Notes under the pieces: model-generated
Databases searched by the model: none
Told to the model about the DNA's origin: nothing
What the model saw: the letters and a program-made list of their open reading frames with translations, nothing else
In this document: positions 1 to 8,466 of the stretch, one piece after another
How positions within the stretch are numbered: the stretch's first letter is position 1
Layout: each line of letters opens with the position of its first letter
Translations under genes and position numbers: made by a program
From: Propionivibrio sp.
GTDB lineage: Bacteria > Pseudomonadota > Gammaproteobacteria > Burkholderiales > Rhodocyclaceae
Assembly: GCA_003249625.1 (NCBI GenBank)
Contig: QKII01000438.1
Coordinates: 1 to 17,799 of the forward strand
Direction: 5' to 3'
Length of the DNA stretch: 17,799 nt

Positions 1-1
1 T

Positions 2-3000
2 ATCGGTGGTCTGGTACAGGGCGGCCTGCGCCGCGCCGCGCTTGGCGGCGCTGAGGACGTAGCGGCTAACGTTGCCAAGAACACGCTCGGCAAGACGGTC
101 GGTGAACTGGCTGGCGCAGCTGCGGCCGGCACGGCGCAGAGCGCGGGCTCGACTGCACAGTATGTCGACCCGAACGCTCCGGACGCCCAGTTCGAATCGC
201 AGTCTCGCAAGGCTCTGGCCGGCGCCGGCGCGCTCGGCGCGTTGCAGGCGATTCCGTCTGTGGCGCTCATGGCACGCTACGGTTTTGGTGAAGCGGCGGC
301 GCTCAAGGCAGCTCAGTCGGTACCGAAGAGTCTGCTGGGTCGCGTAGCGAAGGAAGGCGTGGAGCAGGGCGTAATCGGTGGTGCGACGAACGCGGCTACG
401 GTCGCAGTCGACCACGCTGTCCACCAATGGGTTACTGGCGCGCCGCAGGCCGCGCCGGCGCTCCCCGACTACGTCAATGCAGTGGCCTCTGGTGTCATCG
501 GCGGCGTGGCGCTCGGCGGCCCGGCCGGTCTATTTCACAGTGCGCCGGCCGGCGAGTCCCGCACGTTCGCGGAGAACCTGCGCGCGGCGAAGAACAAGGT
601 CGGCGCGGCCATCGACGAGCAGATCAACAAAGTCCGCGAGCCGAATCCGAACCGGCCGAAGCCGGGCGAACCCTACCCGGACAACGAGCCGCTGGACGCC
701 AAGGCGAAGTTCGACGAGAACCTGCGCGCCGTGCAGGACAATGACGACGACTTCCACGCCAGTCTGCTGAAGGACGCCCAGCCGTACAACATCAAGGACG
801 GTGTCCTGAACGGGCCAGCTTCCGGACTGGTTGACCCGACGCGCATGCAGACGCGCGCGGCGTCGTACGAGTCGCTGTTCAAGACGCCGACCGAGCGCAC
901 GTTCGCCTCGATCCTCAACGACGAGCAGTACACGGCAGACGCCGTACCGGGTATCAAGGCGGCGGCCAAGGCGTTCACGGACGGCTTCGACACGCTGAAC
1001 CCGAAGCAGAAGAAGGCGGTGGGTGATTTCGCCAGCCGGCTCGAGCCGGATCAGCTCGAGAAGTTCAAGCGTGTCCTTGCAACCTCCAACGAGATCGTCA
1101 AGCAGGGTGCAAAGATTACCCGTAACGCGAGCGACGACACCTCGACGGTACCCGACTTTGCTCCGAACAAGTCGCGCCAGACGACCGGCGAAACGCCCGA
1201 GAACGTGGGCGCTGAAGACATCGCCTCGCTCTCGCAGAACGAGGGCGAGGCTCCGCTGCCTCGCGGGTACGTGGACGACGAGTCGTGGAACCGCGCTACC
1301 TACGTCGGTCCGCGCTCGGTCCGCGGTACGCCGGATGAGCAAAACATCCGTCTGACCAAGACGAAGGATGACGGTACGTCCTACGGCACCGACCTGAACA
1401 TCATGCGCGCGGCGTCCTCGGTGGCGAAGACGCCCGAGGGCAAGCTGTTCATCGACCAGAACGGCGCCAACCGCAAGGTCAATACGGCCATCGCCATCGC
1501 CAGCGACGCAATCGAGCGCGGGTTCAACCTGCCGCCGGACGCGTTCGCCACCGGTAAGCGTCTATTCCCCGGCGACGACGGCAAGATCACGCCGGCCGAG
1601 GCCAACGCTATCCGCGCGCGCCTGTCGCAGCCTAACCGCGGCGCCACTCCTCTGACGGAGACGCCCGGCCGTGCCGCGCCGACGCGTGAGTTCACCGGTG
1701 CGCAGTCGGACGTGATCGATACGGCCGAAGGCGATATCGGCGGACTGGCGGCCAAGCAGGCAACCGCGCTGGGGCCGGATGCCAAGGTCAACACTGCGCG
1801 CGAGAACCGCGCGCTGGAAAACCGCGCGCGTCGCGCTGCGGAAGCGGTCGGCATTCCTCCGTCGGCACCACCGCATATCATGTTCGAGCGCGCCCAGAAG
1901 CTGCCGAAGTCGCCGGCCCGCGACGCCGTGCTGGCTTCGGTGCGCCTGATGGCTGACACCGACCCGGGTCTTGCTAGCCGCATCGAACAGCTGGAACCGG
2001 GCAACCACGTCGTCCAGAACGAGGGGCACAAGCCTGAAGGTGCTCCGCTGGCGCCCGGCGCCAAGCCGAACGCCGGCGCCTCGGCTGCCGACATCGCTGC
2101 GGCCAAGGCTCCGAAGCGCACGCTGAAGGATGTCGAGCAGCAAGCAAAGGCCGCGATGGACTACGCGCAGAATCCGCCGGACGACTTTACGGCACGGGAC
2201 GCGCGCGCGAAGGCCGCCGAGATGGACAAGGTATCCAAGCAGGCTGCGGCCAAGGCCAAGCAGCTGGGTGAGGATCACCCGGCTTACCAGCGCATGGACG
2301 ACCTGCGCATGAACGCCAAGGACGCGGCTAACGTGCTGCGCGAAGTGGCCGACAAGCAGGACGCGGCCGACAAGACCGGCATGTTCGACAAGATTGAGCC
2401 GGCGTCGGACGACCCGGCCAAGCCGAGCACGCTGCGCGAATCGATCGAGAAGCTGAAGGCGTCGCCCGAGTTCGAGAAGATCAAGAACGCGCTGGATGTG
2501 CTTCGCAAGCGCCCGATTGCCAAGGGCGAGCATGGCCTGCGCGATCTGACCGCCGAGAAGCGCATCCTCGACCGGCTGACGAAGGCGTTCGGTGTCGACG
2601 AGCTACAGATCAAGAACGCCAGCGAATCAGCGGACCCGCGCATGAACAATGCGCGGGCCAAGCTCGAAAACGGCGTCGTCTACGTAAACGATAAGCTCAA
2701 CGGTGCCGAGCGCGTCTCGTCGATCCTGCACGAGTTCGGTCACCACCTGCTCGACTCCAAGATGGCCTCGGCGACCCGCGAGCAGCGGCAGGCCATCTAT
2801 AAGGAGTTCGCGCTGTGGAAGCGTCAGCATGCCGAGAACTCCAAGACGTTCGACGTGCGCGCCTCGCGTGCACCGGTGTTCACGTCCTTGCATTCGCTGG
2901 AGATGCTCGGCGGTCGCGATACCGCCAAGCTGTCTGACCTTACGCCGGAGCGCGCGGCGTACTTCCTTGACTTCGACGAGTTCATGGCGGACTCGATCGC

Positions 3001-5839
3001 GCGCACGCTCGAGTCGAACGATGACGTGCGCAACATCATCCGCGACGCCGGCGGCGGCTGGTTTGCGCGGGTAGCGCAGGTCATGAAGATGACCTATGAT
3101 CTGCTCCGTGGGCACAGCTCCGGAGTCGCCACTCCCCCGGCCGCTGTCCGAGACTGGGTCCACAGCCTCTTCCATCCGGAAGAAGCCTCGTCTGCCACCG
3201 GCGCCGGTTCCCCGTCCCCCTCGAGCGGCGCCGGTGGCGGACACCCTCCCGGCAACAAGCCGCCGTTCTCCACGGCGAGTGGTGCCCAGCCCTCTCCGGG
3301 TGCACAGTCTCCGCACGACGTCACGTCGCTGCTTGGCCAGAAGTCGCGCGGCATCCTCGAGGATGTGTTCACGCGCCGCGGCGTCATCGAGCAGCTGCTA
3401 AAGCACGCCACGCCGGATCAGGCGCGTGACCTGCTGACGTATGACACCCGTCTGGAGACGGCGATCAACCTCGGCTACAAGCTGTGGGCCGCCGGCCAGA
3501 TCAAGCTGGATGCTCCCGAAGCGCTCGGCCCGCTGCGCCAGATGAACGAGGCGGTGCTGAAGATTTTCGGGCTGCCGTCGCAGCGCCAGCTGGCCGATCA
3601 GATTCTGAGCGACCTGAAGGCTGGCAACGTCAACAAGACCTACGACCCGGGCCGCGTCATCGAGAACAAGGAACGGGCCAAGTTGCAGGCACAGGCGGCC
3701 GGCGGTAGCGGCGTGGCTTATACGCGTCTGCGCGCGCGTCGCGCTGTGGACAAGACCTATCACGCGGTCGTCGACAAGATGAACCCGGTGTACTCGCGCA
3801 TCATGCAGGACATGGATCGCCGTATGCGCGAGACCAACGTCCCGGCGCTGCGCAAGCTGGCGTCGATCGTGCATCTCCAGACCGGTGAGGTCGGCCGCGA
3901 AGGTCAGCAGACGCTGGCGCAGGCCGTCACTCAGCAGCGCGCGAAGTTCTGGGAGCAGGCCGAGAAGCTGACGGCCGGCTTGTCCGCGCGCGATCAGGTT
4001 GCGATCAGCCGCGCACTGCGCACGAAGGGCACGCTCAAGGATGCGAAGCTCGAAGCCAAGCGCGCTGAACTGGCCAAGTTCATGGAAGGGATGTACTCCT
4101 ACATGAAGTCGAAGGGTGTGGATGTCGGCAAGGTCGACAACTACTGGCCGGTCGTGCTCGAGCCTACGAAGGTGCAGAACCGAGAGCAGGCGTTCCGCAC
4201 CATGCTGGAGCGGCCGGCGCTCGAAGCCGGTATGCGCGACTACCTCAAGTCGAAAGGCTGGGACGTCACCACCATGTCGAAGCAGGACATGGTCGACGCC
4301 CTGTACCGCACGGCGGCGTACAAGCCGGACTACACGCTCGGCGGCCACAGCTACGCTGATACCGGTACGGCGCCCGGTGGCAAGGAATTCCGCACCCGCG
4401 TGTCGGAGTTCATCTACAAGTCCGGCGATGCCGACGCGATCAAGGAGTTCGCCAAGTTCCAGTCGAACGATCTGGAGAAGATCCTGATCCCGTACATCTC
4501 GCACGCTGTACGGCGCGCTGAGTTCATCAACCGCCTCGGCAAGACCAAGGACATGAAGGCCAGCACGCTGAGCCAGCTGCTCGATCAGGCTAAGTCTGAA
4601 GGAGCTACCGCGGACCAGATCGAGCTGGCGAAGAACTACGTCGACGCATCACTCGGCGCGTACGGCACTGGCCCGAATCCGTTCCTGCAAAAGCTGACCG
4701 GTTCGTTCGACAGCGTGTTCGGCACCAAGCTGTCCGACGTCAGCTCGCAGCAGTACCGCCAGATGTCGAACGCGATCATCGCGTACCAGAACCTGCGCAC
4801 GCTGGGTCTGGGCATCTTCGGCAACCTGATCGACCCGCTGGGCGTATGGGTGCGCTCGTCCTCGGCCGGCACTACTTGGAGCAGCTACAAGGAGGCGTAC
4901 AAGGCCGCATTCAAGGGCAAGGACCCGTCGTACCTGCGCGATCTGGCCCACGCGCTCGGTACCGTCGAGCGTCACGCCGTGGGCGAAGCGCTGGCGTACG
5001 GCTACGGCGGCGACATGGACAACCTGTCCGGCTGGTCGAGCCGCGTCAATCGCGCGCTGTTCAAGGCCAATGGCATGGAGACCGTCACCAACTTCGCGCG
5101 TCTCGCGGCGACCGAAGCGGCGAATAAGTTCCTGCTGCGCCACAAGGATCTGAGCGAGCCGCACAGCGCACGTTACCTGCGCGAGCTGGGCCTGAAGCCG
5201 GCGGACATTGTCGAAGACCCGCAGCACCCGGGGTACGTCAAGCTGACCCCGAAGGTCGAGAAGGCGCTCTACCAGTTCGTCGACGAGTCGGTCCTGCGCC
5301 CGACGGCCACGCAGCGCCCGCTGTGGCAGAACGACCCGCACTTCGCCGTGCTGGCGCAGTACAAGGGTTACCTGTACTCGTTCTACAACACGATCACCCG
5401 CCGCATGCTCCATGAGGCCGGCAACGGCAACCTGAAGGGGCTCATGCCGATCATCGGCTATATGGCGGTGTCCATGGCCGCCGAGCTGGCCCGCGAAGCA
5501 GTCCAGTACCCGGATGGCGGTAACCCGCGCCGGAAGAACTGGGGCGCCGGCGATTACCTCGCACTGGCCGCAGACCGCTCAGGTCTGGCCGGTCCGCGTA
5601 TCAGCGCGCTTAGCGACAGCTTCGGCGACGTCCAGCGTGGTAATATCCCGGGGCAGAGCATTACTGGCCCCTCGGTAGCGCAAGCAAGCGAGCTCGTACG
5701 TGTCGTACGCGGCCGCGAAAATCCCGACTCTGCTTTCATCCACGCGCTCCCCGGCCAGTCCTTGTACAAGGGATGGGTATCGCATGCTGATTCTGGGGAT
5801 CGCGGGGGCCAAACAGGCCGGCAAGACAACGCTCGCTAA
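2..5839 (+). CDS. Giant phage virion/polyvalent protein with HExxH metallopeptidase motif (5' end missing)
   Basis: The frame is open from the first complete codon with no stop, so the true start lies upstream; 1945 residues are visible. The first ~190 visible residues are Gly/Ala-rich and weakly hydrophobic. A long charged helical part follows. At codons 910-914 is HEFGH, the HExxH zinc-metallopeptidase signature, and DE at codons 992-993 (in DEFMAD) is a plausible third zinc ligand. A Pro/Ser/Gly linker at about codons 1058-1110 separates this from a large helical C-terminal part, which ends with a hydrophobic stretch around codons 1810-1830. Size, a protease in the middle and the position before small late genes fit the giant internal or injected proteins of podoviruses, called polyvalent proteins when they carry several enzyme domains. 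The peptidase may cut the protein itself or a host target; that is inference. The last 56 bases overlap the next gene in another frame. Confidence 0.85.
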   Translation: MGGLVQGGLRRAALGGAEDVAANVAKNTLGKTVGELAGAAAAGTAQSAGSTAQYVDPNAPDAQFESQSRKALAGAGALGALQAIPSVALMARYGFGEAAALKAAQSVPKSLLGRVAKEGVEQGVIGGATNAATVAVDHAVHQWVTGAPQAAPALPDYVNAVASGVIGGVALGGPAGLFHSAPAGESRTFAENLRAAKNKVGAAIDEQINKVREPNPNRPKPGEPYPDNEPLDAKAKFDENLRAVQDNDDDFHASLLKDAQPYNIKDGVLNGPASGLVDPTRMQTRAASYESLFKTPTERTFASILNDEQYTADAVPGIKAAAKAFTDGFDTLNPKQKKAVGDFASRLEPDQLEKFKRVLATSNEIVKQGAKITRNASDDTSTVPDFAPNKSRQTTGETPENVGAEDIASLSQNEGEAPLPRGYVDDESWNRATYVGPRSVRGTPDEQNIRLTKTKDDGTSYGTDLNIMRAASSVAKTPEGKLFIDQNGANRKVNTAIAIASDAIERGFNLPPDAFATGKRLFPGDDGKITPAEANAIRARLSQPNRGATPLTETPGRAAPTREFTGAQSDVIDTAEGDIGGLAAKQATALGPDAKVNTARENRALENRARRAAEAVGIPPSAPPHIMFERAQKLPKSPARDAVLASVRLMADTDPGLASRIEQLEPGNHVVQNEGHKPEGAPLAPGAKPNAGASAADIAAAKAPKRTLKDVEQQAKAAMDYAQNPPDDFTARDARAKAAEMDKVSKQAAAKAKQLGEDHPAYQRMDDLRMNAKDAANVLREVADKQDAADKTGMFDKIEPASDDPAKPSTLRESIEKLKASPEFEKIKNALDVLRKRPIAKGEHGLRDLTAEKRILDRLTKAFGVDELQIKNASESADPRMNNARAKLENGVVYVNDKLNGAERVSSILHEFGHHLLDSKMASATREQRQAIYKEFALWKRQHAENSKTFDVRASRAPVFTSLHSLEMLGGRDTAKLSDLTPERAAYFLDFDEFMADSIARTLESNDDVRNIIRDAGGGWFARVAQVMKMTYDLLRGHSSGVATPPAAVRDWVHSLFHPEEASSATGAGSPSPSSGAGGGHPPGNKPPFSTASGAQPSPGAQSPHDVTSLLGQKSRGILEDVFTRRGVIEQLLKHATPDQARDLLTYDTRLETAINLGYKLWAAGQIKLDAPEALGPLRQMNEAVLKIFGLPSQRQLADQILSDLKAGNVNKTYDPGRVIENKERAKLQAQAAGGSGVAYTRLRARRAVDKTYHAVVDKMNPVYSRIMQDMDRRMRETNVPALRKLASIVHLQTGEVGREGQQTLAQAVTQQRAKFWEQAEKLTAGLSARDQVAISRALRTKGTLKDAKLEAKRAELAKFMEGMYSYMKSKGVDVGKVDNYWPVVLEPTKVQNREQAFRTMLERPALEAGMRDYLKSKGWDVTTMSKQDMVDALYRTAAYKPDYTLGGHSYADTGTAPGGKEFRTRVSEFIYKSGDADAIKEFAKFQSNDLEKILIPYISHAVRRAEFINRLGKTKDMKASTLSQLLDQAKSEGATADQIELAKNYVDASLGAYGTGPNPFLQKLTGSFDSVFGTKLSDVSSQQYRQMSNAIIAYQNLRTLGLGIFGNLIDPLGVWVRSSSAGTTWSSYKEAYKAAFKGKDPSYLRDLAHALGTVERHAVGEALAYGYGGDMDNLSGWSSRVNRALFKANGMETVTNFARLAATEAANKFLLRHKDLSEPHSARYLRELGLKPADIVEDPQHPGYVKLTPKVEKALYQFVDESVLRPTATQRPLWQNDPHFAVLAQYKGYLYSFYNTITRRMLHEAGNGNLKGLMPIIGYMAVSMAAELAREAVQYPDGGNPRRKNWGAGDYLALAADRSGLAGPRISALSDSFGDVQRGNIPGQSITGPSVAQASELVRVVRGRENPDSAFIHALPGQSLYKGWVSHADSGDRGGQTGRQDNAR

Positions 5840-6311
5840 CGAGCTGATGCACCACTACAAGCTGGTGCATCTGAGCTTTGCAGCTCCGATGCGCCAGTTC
5901 GTAGCCAAGCTTCTTGGTGTAAGCGGCCACGAGCTGGAGAAGATGAAAGAACAGCCGATCGACTGGCTGGACAACGTAACGCCGCGGCACATGTTGCAGT
6001 CCCTCGGGACGGAGTGGGGCCGTGAAATGGTCCATCCGGACCTGTGGGTCCGCGTGTTGCTCCACAACATTCCGCCCAGCGGAGCGATCATTTCTGACGT
6101 CCGCTTCGTGAACGAAGCGGAGCTGATCCGCAAGAAAGGTGGTTTGATCCTCAAGGTAGAGCGCCCCGGGACTGGGCACGGCGACGGTCACATCAGCGAA
6201 AAACCGCTGCCAGACGAGCTGGTCAATGCTACTATTTTGAACAACGGCGACCGCGAGCACTTGTGCAGCAAGGCGGTCGACACCATCACGAGGCTACGCG
6301 GGCATGGCTAA
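5784..6311 (+). CDS. Deoxynucleoside monophosphate kinase (dNMP kinase)
   Basis: Cytosolic enzyme that phosphorylates dNMPs to dNDPs, feeding host nucleotides into phage DNA synthesis. The 175-residue protein has a Walker A P-loop at residues 8-15 (GAKQAGKT) directly after the first beta strand, and a DVRF-x-NEAE segment at 105-113 typical of the T4 gp1-like phage dNMP kinase family. Length is in the range expected for phage members. I chose ATG 5784 because the P-loop needs a short N-terminal strand before it and because AAGGG/GGATGGG lies upstream; an in-frame GTG at 5700 would add 28 residues encoded inside the giant gene and is unlikely. The gene overlaps the giant gene by 56 bases and the next gene by 8. 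It sits with late-type genes, away from the polymerase. Confidence 0.88.
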   Translation: MLILGIAGAKQAGKTTLANELMHHYKLVHLSFAAPMRQFVAKLLGVSGHELEKMKEQPIDWLDNVTPRHMLQSLGTEWGREMVHPDLWVRVLLHNIPPSGAIISDVRFVNEAELIRKKGGLILKVERPGTGHGDGHISEKPLPDELVNATILNNGDREHLCSKAVDTITRLRGHG

Positions 6312-6477
6312 CTGGATCAAAGGCGCCATCAAGCACCCCGGTGCGCTGCACAAGCAGCTCCATGTACCGCAGGGCGAACCCATTCCTCAGAGCAAACTCC
6401 GTCGGGCGGCCCAGTCCGATGGTAAGCTCGGCCAGCGCGCAAGGCTGGCCATGACCCTCAAAGGCTTGCGCCGCTAG
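6304..6477 (+). CDS. Small conserved phage protein, 57 aa, unknown function
   Basis: The ATG lies 8 bases before the end of the dNMP kinase gene and the frame runs to TAG at 6475. The product begins MANWIKGAIKHPGALHKQL and is basic, with a short predicted helix and many Lys/Arg residues. The opening WIKxAIKHPGALHxxLxVPxGExIP pattern resembles a small protein I remember from many tailed phage genomes near the structural genes; this is memory of a family, not a search. No catalytic motif is visible. Overlap with the kinase and the strong ribosome binding site of the next gene (AGGAG in its stop region) fit a translated gene in a tight operon. A role in virion maturation or DNA binding is possible but unsupported. 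Confidence 0.75.
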   Translation: MANWIKGAIKHPGALHKQLHVPQGEPIPQSKLRRAAQSDGKLGQRARLAMTLKGLRR

Positions 6478-6485
6478 GAGATCAC

Positions 6486-6854
6486 ATGTTCCTCACTGCT
6501 CACCAGCTCAACGAAGCGCTCGATAAAGGCGGCGCTGACTGGCGCGTCAAGCGCTCCGACATCGAAAAGCGCGTCGTCGCCTGCTCCACCAACGTCCTGA
6601 ATGATACGGCGCCGGAAAATGGCTGTACGGTCACCTGCACGTTGCACCTCGACAACGGCTACTCCGTGACCGGCTCGGCCTACTGCCCGGACACGAAGCA
6701 GTTCAACGCGGACGTGATGGGAACCATCGCGCGCGACAACGCCTACTTCCAGCTCCAGCCGCTGTTCGACTTCCTTGCGGCGGAGAAGAAGCACTGGTTC
6801 AACCTCCAAGTACGTCAGCTGGCACAGCTGGGAGAGAATGACGATGGACTCTGA
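6486..6854 (+). CDS. N4 gp49/Sf6 gp66-family phage protein
   Basis: 122 residues. The central part, about residues 49-105 (from TVTCTLHLDNGYSVTG through FNADVMGTIARDNAYFQL), follows the pattern of the N4 gp49/Sf6 gene 66 family (PF13876): a beta strand, 'NG[FY]xVTGxSxCxD', then 'F[ND]xxxGxxIARxNA' and a helix. The family is common in phages and has no established biochemical role. Start choice is clear: AGGAG sits 6-10 bases before ATG 6486. The end overlaps the next gene by 11 bases, which suggests translational coupling. The first 45 residues are less family-like and may be specific to this phage. Confidence 0.75.
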   Translation: MFLTAHQLNEALDKGGADWRVKRSDIEKRVVACSTNVLNDTAPENGCTVTCTLHLDNGYSVTGSAYCPDTKQFNADVMGTIARDNAYFQLQPLFDFLAAEKKHWFNLQVRQLAQLGENDDGL

Positions 6855-7230
6855 TGACAAGCGTGACCTCGAAGCCGCCGGCAAGCTGGTGGCTCTGTGC
6901 TTCCACGCGAGCACGGTAACTCACTTCCAGCACCTGTCGGTGAACTCCTACGCCCGTCACAAGGCGCTGAACGAGTTCTACGATGACGTGCTGGACCGCG
7001 GCGATGCGATCGCCGAGACGGTGGCGTCGAACGACACCATTCCGACCTCTGCGTACTTGCAACAGCGCTTCTACTTCATCGCGGACCCGATCGAGTTCTT
7101 GGAGGACCTGCACGAGCGCGTCGAAGCGGTGCGCTACGACGTCACCAAGGAAACGCACATCCAAAACATCATCGATGAACTGGTGGCGCTGATCGACCGC
7201 ACCCTGTACAAGCTGCGCCAGCTGAAGTAA
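6844..7230 (+). CDS. Helical phage protein, possibly ferritin/Dps-like fold (DUF5856-like)
   Basis: 128 residues, nearly all predicted helix. ATG 6844 is preferred over ATG 6838, because GGAGAG at 6831-6836 is 7 bases from the former and only 1 base from the latter. The stretch HFQHLSVNSYARHKALNEFYDDVLD and the C-terminal IIDELVALIDRTLYKLRQL recall phage proteins assigned to a ferritin/Dps-like family (DUF5856), where 'SYA-HKAL-xFYD' is the recognisable core. I rely on memory of that family. No complete di-iron or Dps ferroxidase ligand set can be confirmed by eye, although His and Glu/Asp residues are present in the helices. It is the fourth gene after the giant gene and overlaps the preceding one by 11 bases. 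Confidence 0.6.
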   Translation: MDSDDKRDLEAAGKLVALCFHASTVTHFQHLSVNSYARHKALNEFYDDVLDRGDAIAETVASNDTIPTSAYLQQRFYFIADPIEFLEDLHERVEAVRYDVTKETHIQNIIDELVALIDRTLYKLRQLK

Positions 7231-7235
7231 TAGTC

Positions 7236-7781
7236 ATGACTTGTTTCTGGACGGATCTGATCGGCGTGTCGCAGGAGTGTGCTTCTGCGATCGTCGGCTC
7301 GCCGCTGGTAGTGGAATGGGTGCAGTACCCGGGGTCGTTCCCAACGGCGCAGCTGTGGCCTGTGACCGCGGTGACGTACGCGTTCACAAGCACCGGTTCG
7401 CACTACACGTACTCATTCAGCGCGCCGGATGTGGCTCTTCCGGCATCGCTGACGATCAAGCGAGTGCAGTACTTGTACGCACCCGGTTCTGGCTGCTCGA
7501 TCGCCGAAGCGGCGCCGCCTGCGTGGTTCCCTGCCTCTGTTGCGGCGCTTGGCGGTCTCACGCTACCGGGGTACACCACCTACGAGGCGGACAATCTCAG
7601 CCTCGCAACTACGCCAAGCACTGACTCGAGCAGCAACCCGAACTTCACGTGCAACATCGTCAGCGTACTGCTTGCCTCGGGTGCTCCAGACGGAACGTCG
7701 GACGGCGTGTTCTTCTTGGAAGCGGTCGGTAGCGACGGCGTGCACTACTACGGGTTCGGCAACATCAACGGCTGCTTCTAA
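7236..7781 (+). CDS. Unknown Ser/Thr-rich protein, last gene of the rightward block
   Basis: 181 residues with few charged side chains, many Ser, Thr, Gly, Ala and aromatic residues, and alternating hydrophobic/polar stretches that suggest beta structure. Five cysteines are spread over the chain (near residues 3, 15, 88, 138 and 180). There is no clear signal peptide: the start MTCFWTDLIG has no basic n-region. No family is recognised. Composition is unlike the charged helical neighbours and would fit a virion surface or decoration protein, but nothing proves that. ATG 7236 is 6 bases after the previous stop; only a weak GAAG precedes it, so translation may depend on coupling to the upstream gene. 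The block ends 67 bases later at an intrinsic terminator. Confidence 0.6.
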   Translation: MTCFWTDLIGVSQECASAIVGSPLVVEWVQYPGSFPTAQLWPVTAVTYAFTSTGSHYTYSFSAPDVALPASLTIKRVQYLYAPGSGCSIAEAAPPAWFPASVAALGGLTLPGYTTYEADNLSLATTPSTDSSSNPNFTCNIVSVLLASGAPDGTSDGVFFLEAVGSDGVHYYGFGNINGCF

Positions 7782-7804
7782 AATTTGGCCACAACATAAA
7801 AAAT

Positions 7805-7827
7805 GGCCGCCACATAGTTCGGCGGCC
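7805..7827 (-). terminator. Second leftward terminator hairpin
   Basis: A perfect 7-bp inverted repeat, GGCCGCC and GGCGGCC, with a 9-base loop. On the minus strand it is followed by ATTTTTTA, giving the form of an intrinsic terminator for leftward transcription. On the plus strand the hairpin is followed by CTCAATTAAG, not a T tract, so it should not stop rightward transcription. It backs up the stronger hairpin at 7848. Confidence 0.7.
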
Positions 7828-7847
7828 CTCAATTAAGAGGCAAAAAG

Positions 7848-7873
7848 AAGCCCCGCTAACGCGGGGCTTTTTA
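7848..7873. terminator. Bidirectional intrinsic terminator between convergent operons
   Basis: A perfect 9-bp stem, AAGCCCCGC and GCGGGGCTT, around a TAAC loop. It is followed on the plus strand by a T tract (TTTTTATT) and on the minus strand by CTTTTTG. It lies 67 bases after the last rightward gene and a few bases after the last leftward stop, so it can end both blocks. Confidence 0.93.
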
Positions 7874-7877
7874 TTGC

Positions 7878-8276
7878 TTACTCAGCAGCGAATTGCTTAA
7901 GCATTTCGAGTGCTGCGCTGGCATCGCCCAGCATAAGCTGGTCGAGTATTTCCTGCGTACGCGCGTTCAAGGCTTCGGTTTCCTTGGCTCGGGCTTCTTT
8001 GTTCTTAGCTTCCTGCTTCTCAGCCGCCAGCATCTCTGGAGTGCAGAACACCTCGTAAACCGAGTCATTGCCTGAGAAGCGCTGAGACTTCGTTGCTTCG
8101 AGCCGAGCGACGGCGTCTGGTCGCACCTTGGCCTTCTTGTTGATGACCGCGGCCAACAGCTCGTGCTTCGATACGCCGCTGTATGCGCGCGGATACTTCG
8201 CTTCGATCTTCGCCTGCTTCGCGACGCGAATTTCTTGCACGCGCTGAATAGCGTAATTGCGTTCGTCTTTATTCAC
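7878..8276 (-). CDS. Charged helical protein of unknown function, 132 aa
   Basis: Last gene of the leftward block. I chose GTG at 8276: AGGAG sits 6 bases before it, and the frame's upstream ATG at 8315 has no comparable site and would overlap the preceding gene much more. The product is rich in Lys, Glu and Ala, with a C-terminal run (about residues 82-132) of heptad-like character that may form a coiled coil. An internal segment, PRAYSGVSKHELLAAVINKK, looks like a small helical domain. No known family is recognised. It overlaps the upstream gene by 8 bases and is followed within about 5 bases by the bidirectional terminator. Confidence 0.65.
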   Translation of the reverse strand: MNKDERNYAIQRVQEIRVAKQAKIEAKYPRAYSGVSKHELLAAVINKKAKVRPDAVARLEATKSQRFSGNDSVYEVFCTPEMLAAEKQEAKNKEARAKETEALNARTQEILDQLMLGDASAALEMLKQFAAE

Positions 8277-8466
8277 TGCGGTCTCCTGTGTTGTCTTGCG
8301 TTTGCGTATCTTCATCTACGAGAACTGCATTCAGCATGCAGCTCTCGTCCCAGCCACGCGAATGCCAGCCTTCGATACCGAAGCGATCGCGTGCTTTCTT
8401 ACCGCAAGCTGCGCACATCCATATCTTGCCCGGTGGTGCGATGCGGTGATCTGGTTCGTTGCTCAT
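8269..8466 (-). CDS. Small putative zinc-binding phage protein, 65 aa
   Basis: The 65-residue product has CxxC at residues 18 and 21, then His35 and Cys43 in the segment GWDESCMLNAVL. The order CxxCG...GWDxSCxLNAVL recalls small zinc-finger-like proteins found in many phages. Zinc binding through C18, C21, C43 and perhaps H35 is inferred. The longer open frame reaches 8682, but ATG 8466 is preceded by GGAG with good spacing and forms an ATGA overlap with the stop of the LuxR-type gene, matching the coupling used throughout this block. The last ~18 residues are acidic and probably disordered. Confidence 0.7.
   Translation of the reverse strand: MSNEPDHRIAPPGKIWMCAACGKKARDRFGIEGWHSRGWDESCMLNAVLVDEDTQTQDNTGDRSE

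Noticed and set aside
530..4504. Long minus-strand open frames (530-1342, 1562-2533, 3398-4504) opposite the giant gene
   Set aside because: They mirror the codon pattern of a GC-rich coding strand, have Arg/Leu/Val-rich products with no recognisable domain, and lie wholly inside a gene with clear protein features.
5700..5783. Upstream GTG start for dNMP kinase
   Set aside because: It would add 28 residues before the first beta strand of the P-loop fold and lies deep in the giant gene, while ATG 5784 fits the family.
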